Assembly (NCBI GenBank): GCA_026014585.1
Contig: JAOZIA010000023.1
Coordinates: forward strand, 1-63,625
Direction of reading: 5' to 3'
DNA: 63,625 nucleotides
Origin: Candidatus Bathyarchaeota archaeon
GTDB lineage: Archaea > Thermoproteota > Bathyarchaeia > Bathyarchaeales > Bathycorpusculaceae
The position numbers were made by a program, and so were the translations under genes. The stretch's first letter is position 1. The number at the start of each line of letters is the position of its first letter. The notes beneath the pieces were generated by a model, which saw nothing but the letters and a program-made list of their open reading frames with translations, ran no database searches and was not told the DNA's origin. Shown one piece after another: positions 1-7,414 of this stretch.

Positions 1-30
1 AAAAACCCGCTTAGAAAAACTCTACAATTT

Positions 31-246
31 TTAAGGTTTCTTAGGCATTGGTTTCAAAGTAACTTTATAGCCACAACTCGAACAGGTAACTCTGATTAAT
101 TTCGATTCTGTATCCCATTCATAACCACAATGAGTGCATACAACATGGCGAGTTTGTTTTTCTGTTTCTGCGTTTGGCAATTTTGCTATCTTCCTGTGCA
201 TACTTATGTTGGTAGTAGTAGAAGTGGCAGTTGAGGTATTTATCAT
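31..246 (-). CDS. small zinc-ribbon protein
   Basis: A 71-residue protein with two CxxC knuckles (CTHC and CSSC, about residues 37-58) separated by a charged loop, the layout of a rubredoxin-like zinc ribbon, followed by a basic tail ending KPMPKKP. Such proteins bind DNA, RNA or a protein partner; the sequence does not say which. The first 15 residues are a Ser/Thr-rich low-complexity stretch that coincides with one copy of the ACT-rich repeat, so the true start may be the internal Met at 201 (56 residues). It is divergent from the gene at 363, and the repeats lie between them. Probably the first visible gene of the integrated element. Confidence 0.6.
   Translation of the reverse strand: MINTSTATSTTTNISMHRKIAKLPNAETEKQTRHVVCTHCGYEWDTESKLIRVTCSSCGYKVTLKPMPKKP
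211..235 (-). repeat. ACT-rich iteron-like repeat, inverted copy
   Basis: Read on the minus strand this is a run of ACT/ACC/GCC triplets matching the plus-strand repeats at 264-289, 305-324 and 7350-7372. It overlaps the 5' end of the zinc-ribbon gene. Together the copies form an inverted and direct array in the control region of the element, as seen at replication origins or repressor sites. Confidence 0.4.
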
Positions 247-263
247 TTATTAAACATTAATAC

Positions 264-289
264 ATACTACTGCTACCGCTACTGCTACC
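264..289 (+). repeat. ACT-rich iteron-like repeat, tandem copy
   Basis: Two tandem units of the form CTACTGCTACC and CTACTGCTACC separated by one GCTA step, in the intergenic space between the divergent genes at 31-246 and 363-716. Similar units recur at 305-324 and just upstream of the recombinase gene. Confidence 0.4.
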
Positions 290-304
290 TTAAACTATTT
301 ATTT

Positions 305-324
305 GACTACTGCCACTACTACCA
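305..324 (+). repeat. ACT-rich iteron-like repeat
   Basis: A GACTACTGCCACTACTACCA unit related to 264-289, placed about 40 bp before the start of the gene at 363. It could bind an element-encoded regulator or replication protein; no function is shown. Confidence 0.4.
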
Positions 325-362
325 TCAACCTTGTCAGCGTTTAAAGCTGGGGTGTAAAAGCT

Positions 363-716
363 ATGAGTCAAATATCCGAACAAAAAACCCAAAAATCAAC
401 AACTACCCTTGACCGCTTTAATTGGTCTAACAAAAAAACCGAAATAGAAGAAAAACCACGCTCCCTAATGGTAGGACAAAGCTGCATCGTTATCTATTCT
501 GAGTATGAAGAAGTAACCGAGCACCGAGAAGGTATTAGCCGAAAAAACAATCAGCCATACAGTTTTGATGTAAAATACTTCAAACTGCCCTGCAAGTGGC
601 TCCCAAACCGCACTAAAGGCTATGTGTTGCTGACCGAGGAACAATTTACCGAGTGTGCTCAACGCTTCGCTGATGCTGGCTACCCTGCCGAAATGGTCTA
701 TGTTAGGACAAAATAG
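363..716 (+). CDS. unknown element protein, 117 aa
   Basis: A soluble protein of 117 residues. Residues 1-35 are polar and likely disordered; residues 36-117 look like a compact alpha/beta domain beginning with MVGQSCIVIY and containing aromatic and charged positions (KYFKLPCKWLP). I do not recognise the family. The start ATG at 363 has a GGGGTG Shine-Dalgarno at 350-355. It opens a tightly spaced run of same-strand genes (363-2613) leading to the ATPase, so it is probably an early or accessory gene of the element. Confidence 0.55.
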   Translation: MSQISEQKTQKSTTTLDRFNWSNKKTEIEEKPRSLMVGQSCIVIYSEYEEVTEHREGISRKNNQPYSFDVKYFKLPCKWLPNRTKGYVLLTEEQFTECAQRFADAGYPAEMVYVRTK

Positions 717-743
717 CCTAACCAACCTTTCTTTTTTGGGTGA

Positions 744-1037
744 GTGGTGAAAAAATTGAGCAATGAAAGCATTTATTTTAACCGTGAAGAACAAAACAAA
801 ATTCAAAAACATGCCTCCGTCACTGGAAAAACTAAACGTCAAATACTAAACGAAATTGTAATCGTTGGCTTCCGAGATTTTTTTGAAGCGCCCTTAATCC
901 TAAAAGACTCCGATGTGGAAAGGATAAAAACCGTTGCTAAAACCTGCAATAAATCTCCTGAGTTTGTTCTTGATAACGCTTTGGACATTGGCTTAGCTTT
1001 GCTTCATTTGAGGGTTGATGATGTCCGAAAACATTAA
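744..1037 (+). CDS. small helical protein, possibly DNA-binding
   Basis: A 97-residue, mostly helical protein. Residues 9-40 contain a beta-strand then helices (SIYFNREEQNKIQKHASVTG) reminiscent of ribbon-helix-helix regulators: a short strand, a helix, a G turn, and a second helix KTKRQILNEIVIVG. This resemblance is by eye only. GTG at 744 or 747 or TTG at 756 could be the start; GGTGA motifs precede each, and 756 has the best spacing. The 3' end overlaps the next gene. A copy-number or transcription regulator of the element is a reasonable guess. Confidence 0.5.
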   Translation: MVKKLSNESIYFNREEQNKIQKHASVTGKTKRQILNEIVIVGFRDFFEAPLILKDSDVERIKTVAKTCNKSPEFVLDNALDIGLALLHLRVDDVRKH

Positions 1038-1533
1038 CCTCCTTGCACCCTGTATGGTTCTAACTCTTAACGGTCGGCAACTTTCAAATCCAATAAAAGG
1101 ATATTGCAACATAAGCCGACAAATAATTCTATGTTCATCTATTGACCGCCAAAAAGACGCTTTTAAACACAAAAACCAAACCGTAAAAGCTTATGCCATC
1201 CCTGAAGGTGTCGAACCTTACTATTTCCTCGACAAAAAAGGCTCTACACTAATCTGCTGGATAATAGACGCTGAAAAAGAAGTAGCTATAGACATACAAA
1301 AAGCGGTAGCTCAAGATCCGAACCTCAAAAAAGTGCTGATGCTCTGTTGTCAAGAAAGCCTCTGGAAATGGCTTGGCGTTGTAGATTTACCCTTCTGGAA
1401 AAAACTCCTATTCGTCTTTGGCGGTGCAGTAATAGGCTTTGTTGCCTGCGCTGGCATACTCAAATACGTTTTAGGCTGGGGGTCACCCGAAGATTTCGGC
1501 ATAATCACTCAAGCGGTGCTATGCCTTGTCTGA
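1021..1533 (+). CDS. membrane-anchored unknown protein of the element
   Basis: A 170-residue protein with a soluble N-terminal domain (about 1-118) and one or two hydrophobic segments near the C-terminus (about 124-150 and 158-170, LLFVFGGAVIGFVACAGIL). I chose ATG at 1021, with GAGGG at 1010-1014, over the upstream TTG at 1015. It overlaps the preceding gene by 17 nt and the next by 8 nt, which suggests translational coupling. A membrane protein next to a Zot-like ATPase fits a role in assembly or extrusion of particles. The family is not recognised. Confidence 0.55.
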   Translation: MSENINLLAPCMVLTLNGRQLSNPIKGYCNISRQIILCSSIDRQKDAFKHKNQTVKAYAIPEGVEPYYFLDKKGSTLICWIIDAEKEVAIDIQKAVAQDPNLKKVLMLCCQESLWKWLGVVDLPFWKKLLFVFGGAVIGFVACAGILKYVLGWGSPEDFGIITQAVLCLV

Positions 1534-1933
1534 ACAACCCCAACCGCAACCTAAACAGATACCCGCATACCTGCAAGGCTCAAAAGCAATGGGTCTTTTT
1601 CTCTCACCTAACCAAGCTATAGCGGGTGGTCTGCACGAATTAAGCCATGAAGGAAAAAGGCTTGGCGTATTCAAAGACTTTGAAGAACTCGACAAACCAA
1701 GAGTAATGTACTCACTATCTACAAACCTTGATGGGTCTGTTGATGATGATTTTGCTTGGCTTGAAAAAGAAGGAGACAGATACTTAGCCCTTTCAGTTTC
1801 AACCAAGAACGGATTAGGCTTAAAATACCTTGTAGAAGTCCTAAAAGCCACCGTATCAGGAAACAAAGAAGAACAAGGCTTAACCGACCGCATTAGAAAC
1901 TTTATTTCTTCCAGAACTGGCGGGGGTACATAA
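1526..1933 (+). CDS. unknown element protein, 135 aa
   Basis: A 135-residue soluble protein starting with TTG inside the end of the previous gene. It begins with a Gln/Pro-rich segment and then a globular alpha/beta region (about 20-135) ending in RTGGGT. I do not recognise it. Its position directly before the ATPase and the overlap with the upstream reading frame suggest it is made with the morphogenesis proteins. It could be an ATPase partner; that is inference from order alone. Confidence 0.5.
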   Translation: MSEQPQPQPKQIPAYLQGSKAMGLFLSPNQAIAGGLHELSHEGKRLGVFKDFEELDKPRVMYSLSTNLDGSVDDDFAWLEKEGDRYLALSVSTKNGLGLKYLVEVLKATVSGNKEEQGLTDRIRNFISSRTGGGT

Positions 1934-1971
1934 TAAGCGTATTTCCTCTTTGGGCTGTCAAAAACAAAAGC

Positions 1972-2613
1972 ATGCGCCAATGCTTTTGTGGTGGCTTGGG
2001 AACTGGAAAAACCCTTCTTTTAGTCCGTGAAGCCCACATCTACCAACACCTATTTCCAGATAACCCCATTTATGCAAACATTACTCTAAAAGGCATCAAA
2101 AACTTTGTACCCTTAACCAGCGCCAAACAACTTTTTGAAATAAACCATTCATGCTTTATGGGTTTAGATGAAGCTTGGCACATGGCAGACAGCCGAAAAG
2201 GAACCTCAGTACTAAATGACACTCTCGGAATGCTAATGATTAACAGTCGAAAGTTGGATTGGTGGGTCTGCCTGACTGAACAATATTACACCCAAGTTGA
2301 CCTAAGAATCCGCTACATCACTGAAATATGGAGTGAGCCCATGTACAATGATTTTACCGAGTTTATTTACATACCTTACTACACCAAAGAAGGGTATCTA
2401 TTTGATGAGGATAGCTACTATGCACCTAACCTTTACGATTTTTATGATAGCGGAGAACCACCTCTAACATTGGACATTGAAGACCTCAAAGAGCAATATG
2501 ACTATTACATAGCCAAACGGAAAGGACAAAAAACAAGAACACAGTACTCAACCCGTCCAGCAACCACCGAGCAGGAAAGGAAATGGATGGCAAACCTAAA
2601 AACCCGCAACTGA
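1972..2613 (+). CDS. Zot/HerA-like P-loop ATPase
   Basis: A 213-residue P-loop NTPase. Walker A is GGLGTGKT at residues 7-14; Walker B is FMGLDEAW with D66-E67; a third motif, LTEQYYTQVDLRIR, matches the sensor/arginine region of Zot (phage pI), HerA and A32-type packaging ATPases. Such enzymes extrude or package viral DNA at the membrane. The reading frame is open upstream to 1897 and looks coding (SVFPLWAVKNKS), but no ATG, GTG or TTG occurs before 1972. A longer product from a rare codon (ATA at 1930 or 1933) cannot be excluded. It is followed by structural-looking membrane proteins, so this is most likely the element's packaging or assembly motor. Confidence 0.75.
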   Translation: MRQCFCGGLGTGKTLLLVREAHIYQHLFPDNPIYANITLKGIKNFVPLTSAKQLFEINHSCFMGLDEAWHMADSRKGTSVLNDTLGMLMINSRKLDWWVCLTEQYYTQVDLRIRYITEIWSEPMYNDFTEFIYIPYYTKEGYLFDEDSYYAPNLYDFYDSGEPPLTLDIEDLKEQYDYYIAKRKGQKTRTQYSTRPATTEQERKWMANLKTRN

Positions 2614-2715
2614 TTTTTTGCGTTTTTCGGAACCAGGAGAGCTGATAAACTAGCCCTTTTCGTACTGGCCATGTGCGGTTTTCGTACTTTGATTTTCTAA
2701 CTTAGTCTAACTTAG

Positions 2716-2728
2716 TGGTTTATATCTA
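2716..2728 (+). promoter_or_regulatory. TATA box for the structural gene block
   Basis: GGTTTATATCT lies about 35-40 bp before ATG 2761 and 24 bp before GTG 2740. A start site about 25 bp downstream would fall near 2748, which favours GTG 2752 or ATG 2761 for the small membrane protein. The 127-bp gap after the ATPase gene also holds two copies of TTTTCGTACT (2658 and 2682). Confidence 0.45.
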
Positions 2729-2739
2729 GATTTTGCCCA

Positions 2740-3027
2740 GTGGTTTTTTCAGTGAAACAAATGCCAAACCTAAACCTAATCAACCAAAAATTTAAAACGG
2801 GTTTACAAAAGTTTGCCCGTAACCAAAGAGCCATGATGGACATGAAAAAATTAATGGATGTAATGATTATAGTCATCATGATTCCGATTTTTATGTCCAT
2901 GTTCACAGGTCTTGCGACTACGGGTAACGAGACTACGGACACCATGATAACAGCAATAACGGGAATTTTGCCCTTGTTCTTGCTGTTTGATGTGTTCAGC
3001 GGTTTAACTGGAAAAAGAAAGAACTAA
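2740..3027 (+). CDS. two-helix small membrane protein, capsid/VP-like
   Basis: At most 95 residues: a basic, amphipathic N-terminal part (KFKTGLQKFARNQRAMMDMKK), then two hydrophobic helices (about 44-64 and 70-90) joined by a short TTGNETTD loop, and a basic end KRKN. This layout matches major structural proteins of membrane-containing archaeal viruses (spindle-shaped and pleomorphic types), where two short transmembrane helices pack in the envelope. I infer that role from size, topology and position between the ATPase and the spike-like gene. No sequence family is recognised. The start may be GTG 2752 or ATG 2761. Confidence 0.55.
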   Translation: MVFSVKQMPNLNLINQKFKTGLQKFARNQRAMMDMKKLMDVMIIVIMIPIFMSMFTGLATTGNETTDTMITAITGILPLFLLFDVFSGLTGKRKN

Positions 3028-3088
3028 GCCTCTCTTTCCAGTCCCCCTTAGTTTTTTTTAAACATCAAATTTAGAGAAGTGAAATAAA

Positions 3089-4957
3089 ATGACAAAACCA
3101 AAAATGGCACTAATCGCGTTATTCTGCGTTTTTCTACTTGTAGGTACAGTCACCTACCTAAGCGTACCCGTAGAAGCAATCATACCGCTCATTGTCGTTG
3201 GGGTTGTCATTGGCTTAAGTGCCTTCGTTGCTGGCTGGTTCGTAATGGATGCCCTAACAACGCAAATGACAAATCCCTACGCGGGTTATCAATACGTTGA
3301 ACACACGGGTTTAAACTTCCAAAACCTAATGACGGCAACAATGCAAGAGTACGCCAATGAAGCTGAACTCATTCCAAGAGCATGCTACTACTGGATGCGC
3401 CGAGCAGAATCAACAAGTCAATACTACATAAACGAAACAACCTTCCCATACGCAAAAGTCTTTACCAATTCAGGACTTGAAAACGAATACTTCAACCTTC
3501 TAAACGGTACAAAAGCTAATCTTGAAGCTGTAAATAATGTTGCTGAAGGATTCGCCGAAACAACCTTCCAACAAGACTTAAGTATCTACGACATAAACGC
3601 CTATTACCTGTCACTGCAAGCACATACAAGCCTAAAACAAAACGATTTAACAGTTCTCTACGGCATACCTAACCATTGGACAACCTACCCAGTAGCAAAC
3701 GCATTAAACTGGACATTTACAGGTGACGCAACAATCCATGACTATATCATAGACGAAGGCTCAGGCATATTTACAGGTACATCTACCGACTTTGTGCTCA
3801 ACAACGCAACCACAGTAACATTTAGCGGTACAGTCTGGGGCAATAAAGCAACACAAAACGTGATTTTAGAGCTACGCAATGCAACAGATGATACACTAAT
3901 AGACAGCGACACCCAAAACTTGGGCTTTATAGGCACTAAAACATTTGCATTCGCGGTCACAAATCCAGAACAAGGCTTAGTTTACCTAATTCTAAAAACA
4001 ACATCACACGAAAACGGAGATATGCACATACAAACCTCTGGAATCGTAACCGACACGTTCCCTGTAGCAGACGATGCCAACCCATTCATCCCAGTGCTAA
4101 CCTACAACAACCAAATCATAGGCAGATACGCATTTAACAACGCCACAGCAACACCAACAGGCACAATAGCAGAAATTGATTTAGTACCCCTCTATAACCA
4201 AGAATCCCAATACGTTAACGCTGTAAAAGCACAACTATTTAGCGCAATGCAAAACGGCATCGCATACTGGCAATACCTAAAAGCTCTTGGATATGATGAC
4301 TACACAGACATACCCACACTGATTCCGACCCCCGATCTACTTATGCCACCAACAGACAGCACATTTTGGAGCAGTACCGAAATAGGAACAGCGGAACGTG
4401 AAGCAATGCTCGCGGCTTACATGCAAAGCCTCTATGATTTATTCCAAAACGAAACAGTTGCCCGAAATATTCAAAACGTAACTTTCACCGACATTAGCTT
4501 TACAAACCTGCCCGTCTGGTGCACTGGAACAATCCACTTTAACCAAACTGACACAACAACCGCAAATTGCAGTAGCATCTGGCTCCAACCCTTAACCTCA
4601 AGCCTGACCTTAACTAAAAACAGCACTGTAAGAATGGGGCAAAGTGTGCAAGCAGTCTATCAAGACGCCGAAACAGGAAAAATCACCTACGCAATGCTAA
4701 ACGAAAATGATGCTGTTAACATTGAACGCCTCTACACACGCGATAAATATGGAACCGTAACCGAGCGCCAAAGCGTAGCCATCAGCATAACCGACCTAAA
4801 CCGCTACAGCTACAACTACGTTACTGGGTATGACCCCTTAGACCTCTCAACCACTCCAAGCTTTGAATGGACTAACCTGTTAGTCACCATGATGATTGTG
4901 GTGGTTATGGTTTCAATGATTTCCTCCTTTAGTAAAGGGGGAAGGGGCAGACGCTAA
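3089..4957 (+). CDS. spike-like envelope glycoprotein candidate
   Basis: A 622-residue membrane protein. Two transmembrane helices lie at the N-terminus (about 6-27 and 30-54), followed by a large ectodomain (about 60-590) and one C-terminal helix (about 593-614) before a basic GGRGRR tail. The ectodomain is Thr/Asn-rich with many N-x-S/T sequons (NET, NGT, NWT, NAT, NQT). A beta-rich insert around 200-310 resembles a jelly-roll or Ig-like domain. SD-like GAGAAGTGA precedes ATG 3089. Topology and neighbours fit the spike or fusion protein of a pleomorphic or spindle-shaped virus. An ordinary archaeal surface protein is the alternative, but the N-terminal double helix argues against a simple secreted protein. 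Confidence 0.55.
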   Translation: MTKPKMALIALFCVFLLVGTVTYLSVPVEAIIPLIVVGVVIGLSAFVAGWFVMDALTTQMTNPYAGYQYVEHTGLNFQNLMTATMQEYANEAELIPRACYYWMRRAESTSQYYINETTFPYAKVFTNSGLENEYFNLLNGTKANLEAVNNVAEGFAETTFQQDLSIYDINAYYLSLQAHTSLKQNDLTVLYGIPNHWTTYPVANALNWTFTGDATIHDYIIDEGSGIFTGTSTDFVLNNATTVTFSGTVWGNKATQNVILELRNATDDTLIDSDTQNLGFIGTKTFAFAVTNPEQGLVYLILKTTSHENGDMHIQTSGIVTDTFPVADDANPFIPVLTYNNQIIGRYAFNNATATPTGTIAEIDLVPLYNQESQYVNAVKAQLFSAMQNGIAYWQYLKALGYDDYTDIPTLIPTPDLLMPPTDSTFWSSTEIGTAEREAMLAAYMQSLYDLFQNETVARNIQNVTFTDISFTNLPVWCTGTIHFNQTDTTTANCSSIWLQPLTSSLTLTKNSTVRMGQSVQAVYQDAETGKITYAMLNENDAVNIERLYTRDKYGTVTERQSVAISITDLNRYSYNYVTGYDPLDLSTTPSFEWTNLLVTMMIVVVMVSMISSFSKGGRGRR

Positions 4958-4984
4958 CCCCTCTCTTTTTTAGGAGTGCTTGAA

Positions 4985-6244
4985 ATGAACCAAAAAACCA
5001 AAAAAACCCTAACACTGGCATTAATACTATCAGTTTTGGCAGTTTGCCTAACAGTTTTGCCTCAAGTTCAAGCATCCCCCGTTGACATAATTGTTAACGG
5101 AAGCTTTGAAAACGGCGAAACAGGATGGACCCGTGTAGGCAGTGGACACGTAAACACTGGGGCTACTTATGCACATACGGGCGAGGGCTATGTTTACGCT
5201 GGAAGTGCGGGTTATGGGCTAAGACAAGATTTTGCAGAAGCTATTGCAGGTACAGACATTTTAAGCTGTTCTGTGTGGGTGCGTTATTACAATCAAGCTG
5301 GCTCTTTAACCATAACAATCTATTACTCTGATGAATCAACCGACACGTACCAACAAAGCACCACCATTACTTATGCCGAATCGAACATTTTAAGCCACAT
5401 TAACACTGCCAAAAGTGTAACAGGTGTAGAGGTAAAACAAACAAGTTCGGGAAATCCTATCTGGGATGATTTAACCCTAATAGTGAACCAACCCGACCCC
5501 GACACCACCCCGCCAACCTACAGCAACCTATCACATAGCAACGAAACAGCGAGCGCTCAATGCACCTTTAACATAACCTGCAATGACGAAATCGCACTAA
5601 GCCACTACACCTTTAGCCAAAACATTACAGGCAGCTGGCAAAACACAACCACCCAATTCACAACCACACCTGAAACAATAAGCCTAAACTACACTTTGCC
5701 ATCCGAGAACTGCACCGTTGCCTATCAATGGTTCTTCAATGATACATCAAATAACTGGAACAACACCGACCTACAAACCTTCAACGTCTTTGAAGCTGGA
5801 CCCGAACCCGATACAACATCGCCAACCTATAGCAACGTAACCCATAGCACCGAAACATCAGGGGAAAGCTGCCGATTCAACATAACCGTAACCGATGAAA
5901 CCGCCTTAAGTCAATGGATATTTGCCCACAACATCACTGGAACCATGCAAAATGTAACCTCACAAACCTTCTATGAGAACCCCGAAACTGTAAGCATCGC
6001 ATACGACTTACCCTTAAACAACTGCACAATAACCTATCAATGGTTCTTCAATGATACATCAAATAACTGGAACAGCACAGAAATTTACAGCGTAAACGTT
6101 ACTGGCTATGAAACAACACCAACGTTGACACCTTCACCAACACTAACAACTCCTCAAAATTCAGAAAACCAAAGTACCTTGATTTATGGGGTGGTTTCTG
6201 TTGTGGTGGTTTTAAGTATTTTTAATCTAATAAGACGCCACTAA
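4985..6244 (+). CDS. tail-anchored surface protein with tandem Ig-like repeats
   Basis: 419 residues from ATG 4985 (AGGAG at 4972-4976, spacing 8). A signal peptide (about 1-31) is followed by a carbohydrate-binding-like beta domain (VNGSFENGETGW, about 35-165) and two tandem repeats of about 105 residues starting PTYSNLSH and PTYSNVTH. A Thr/Pro stalk and a C-terminal helix ending NLIRRH complete it. Both repeats end in YQWFFNDTSNNWN, and the DNA there is identical over 42 bases (5721-5762 and 6033-6074), a sign of recent duplication or gene conversion. The many sequons suggest glycosylation. In the element it may be a receptor-binding or decoy surface protein; similar proteins also occur as host surface proteins. 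Confidence 0.6.
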   Translation: MNQKTKKTLTLALILSVLAVCLTVLPQVQASPVDIIVNGSFENGETGWTRVGSGHVNTGATYAHTGEGYVYAGSAGYGLRQDFAEAIAGTDILSCSVWVRYYNQAGSLTITIYYSDESTDTYQQSTTITYAESNILSHINTAKSVTGVEVKQTSSGNPIWDDLTLIVNQPDPDTTPPTYSNLSHSNETASAQCTFNITCNDEIALSHYTFSQNITGSWQNTTTQFTTTPETISLNYTLPSENCTVAYQWFFNDTSNNWNNTDLQTFNVFEAGPEPDTTSPTYSNVTHSTETSGESCRFNITVTDETALSQWIFAHNITGTMQNVTSQTFYENPETVSIAYDLPLNNCTITYQWFFNDTSNNWNSTEIYSVNVTGYETTPTLTPSPTLTTPQNSENQSTLIYGVVSVVVVLSIFNLIRRH

Positions 6245-6396
6245 TTTCTTCTTTTTTGAAAGCTACATGAGAAGGTTATGTAATGCTGGATAAACTAGTA
6301 AAATATAAAAGCTGAAAGTGCTCAATTAGCAATAACCTGCTTAGAAAACTTGGATTTATGCAATGTTAACATAAACATATAAAAAAGGTGTGAAAA

Positions 6397-6852
6397 GTGC
6401 AATTATTAGGACTTTTAGAAGGTCAAATAATCGGTTCTTTGGCGATTTTAATATTCTTTGGTATAATAATGGAGAAACGTTATGTTAGTTGGTGGTCTGT
6501 AGGTGGAAATGTAATTGGTTTGATTTTGACTTTTGCGACCCTTGATTTAGACCTTTTCGTTATTATTGCTTTATCTGGTTATGTTGTTGCTGGGTTGATT
6601 TGTGCAAAGAAAAGATGGAGGAAAGTTTATGTTTTATTCGGTTCTAAAACGTATGGCTCCGCTTTGCTTGTTTTAGGTTTATTCAGCATTAATGGGGCTT
6701 ATTCATGGGTCAATAATAGTTTGATGGCTCTGGGAGTGCCTTCAATTCCAATAATAGTGATGTTCCTGATTTTTTGGGCTATAATTTCAGGCATTGTTTT
6801 TATTATTGGTTATTTTGTTAGAAAGAAAATTGATGATAGATTAAATAGTTGA
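6397..6852 (+). CDS. polytopic membrane protein of the element
   Basis: A 151-residue protein with four or five hydrophobic segments (about 8-24, 33-50, 52-70, 88-105, 120-142) and a basic end KKIDDRLNS. GTG at 6397 follows AAGGTGTG at a good distance, and a TATA-like ACATAAACATATAAA lies about 20 bp further upstream. Base composition differs from the preceding genes (T-rich rather than C/A-rich synonymous codons), so it may have a separate origin. Pleomorphic archaeal viruses carry polytopic VP3-like proteins of comparable size; the match is positional only. Confidence 0.5.
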   Translation: MQLLGLLEGQIIGSLAILIFFGIIMEKRYVSWWSVGGNVIGLILTFATLDLDLFVIIALSGYVVAGLICAKKRWRKVYVLFGSKTYGSALLVLGLFSINGAYSWVNNSLMALGVPSIPIIVMFLIFWAIISGIVFIIGYFVRKKIDDRLNS

Positions 6853-6908
6853 CGATTTTTCACATAAATAACCCCCCATAGCACATTATTCTTTTTTTCG
6901 GCAATTCG

Positions 6909-7193
6909 GCGGAAAGGTTGCCCCTCCGAGTGGGGTTTTGCAGAGTTTACCCCTGAGTTATGGTTTTAATCGCCAAGCCTAACGGCGAAAAAAGAAGCCC
7001 AATAGGTAAAAGTGCCTGCCCCTTTTAGGGGTTGGTACTAAAACAAAGGGGTCGTGAGACGGTTACCGCTTCTTTTTTCGACTAAGGCAAGGGCGCTAAA
7101 CCTACGTGGCGGTAAACCAAGAACCCCCGAAGTGAGGGGAGTGTCCTTTCCGCAACCCCCACAGACCAACACCCTTGGTGTAGTCTGGGGGTT
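6909..7193 (+). ncRNA. candidate structured non-coding RNA of the element
   Basis: No gene fits in 6853-7387. Instead there are nested perfect pairings. GCGGAAAGG 6909-6917 pairs with CCTTTCCGC 7145-7153 and closes a 227-nt loop. Inside, the 13-bp stem CGAAAAAAGAAGC 6986-6998 pairs with 7068-7080, and GGTAA 7005-7009 with TTACC 7063-7067. Hairpins CCCC/GGGG occur at 6921/6932 and 7019/7028. Outside, a strong hairpin 7154-7193 has stems AACCCCC/GGGGGTT, AGAC/GTCT and ACACC/GGTGT around a CTT loop. G+C is well above the flanks. The fold could equally be a single-stranded replication origin. It lacks the conserved cores of RNase P, SRP and group I or II introns that I looked for. Strand is assumed from the neighbouring genes. 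Confidence 0.55.
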
Positions 7194-7223
7194 AGAATTG
7201 CAACTGTGCGTTTTCTTTGCTTA

Positions 7224-7282
7224 GCTTTCTTTTCTAAAGAAAGCCGTAGGCGTGGTGCGTGGCCGGGCGAAGCCCGCCACGC
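7224..7282 (+). other. two further strong hairpins
   Basis: GCTTTCTTT 7224-7232 pairs with AAAGAAAGC 7236-7244 around TCT. A GC-rich hairpin follows: GCGTGG 7257-7262 with CCACGC 7277-7282 and CGGGC 7264-7268 with GCCCG 7272-7276 around GAA. They continue the structured locus towards the recombinase and may be its 3' part, an origin or a terminator. T-rich sequence follows at 7283-7325. Confidence 0.5.
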
Positions 7283-7349
7283 CTTTCCTTGTTAGCACAT
7301 AACAAATAATGCCGTTTTGCTTTTTCCCCTAAAACAACCTTCTTATACA

Positions 7350-7372
7350 ACTGACTACCACTACTGCTACTG
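7350..7372 (+). repeat. ACT-rich iteron-like repeat before the recombinase gene
   Basis: A further copy of the ACT/ACC/GCT triplet repeat of 264-324, now 43 bp before the recombinase start and just after a TATA-like CTTCTTATACAAC (7340-7352). Finding it at both control regions suggests a shared binding protein. Confidence 0.4.
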
Positions 7373-7414
7373 TTTGGTGTTTGTTGGTTGGTGTTTCAAA
7401 GAGACGGGGGTGAA

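Noticed and set aside
264-324. CRISPR array
   Set aside because: The ACT-rich units are short, imperfect and nearly contiguous; there are no unique spacers of regular length and no cas genes.
6909-7193. RNase P RNA, SRP RNA or a group I/II intron in the structured locus
   Set aside because: Short stretches such as GGAAAG and GGTAAAAGTGCC recall RNase P, but the conserved ACAGAA region and the order of conserved regions are missing; no SRP domain IV motif and no intron core or domain V was found.
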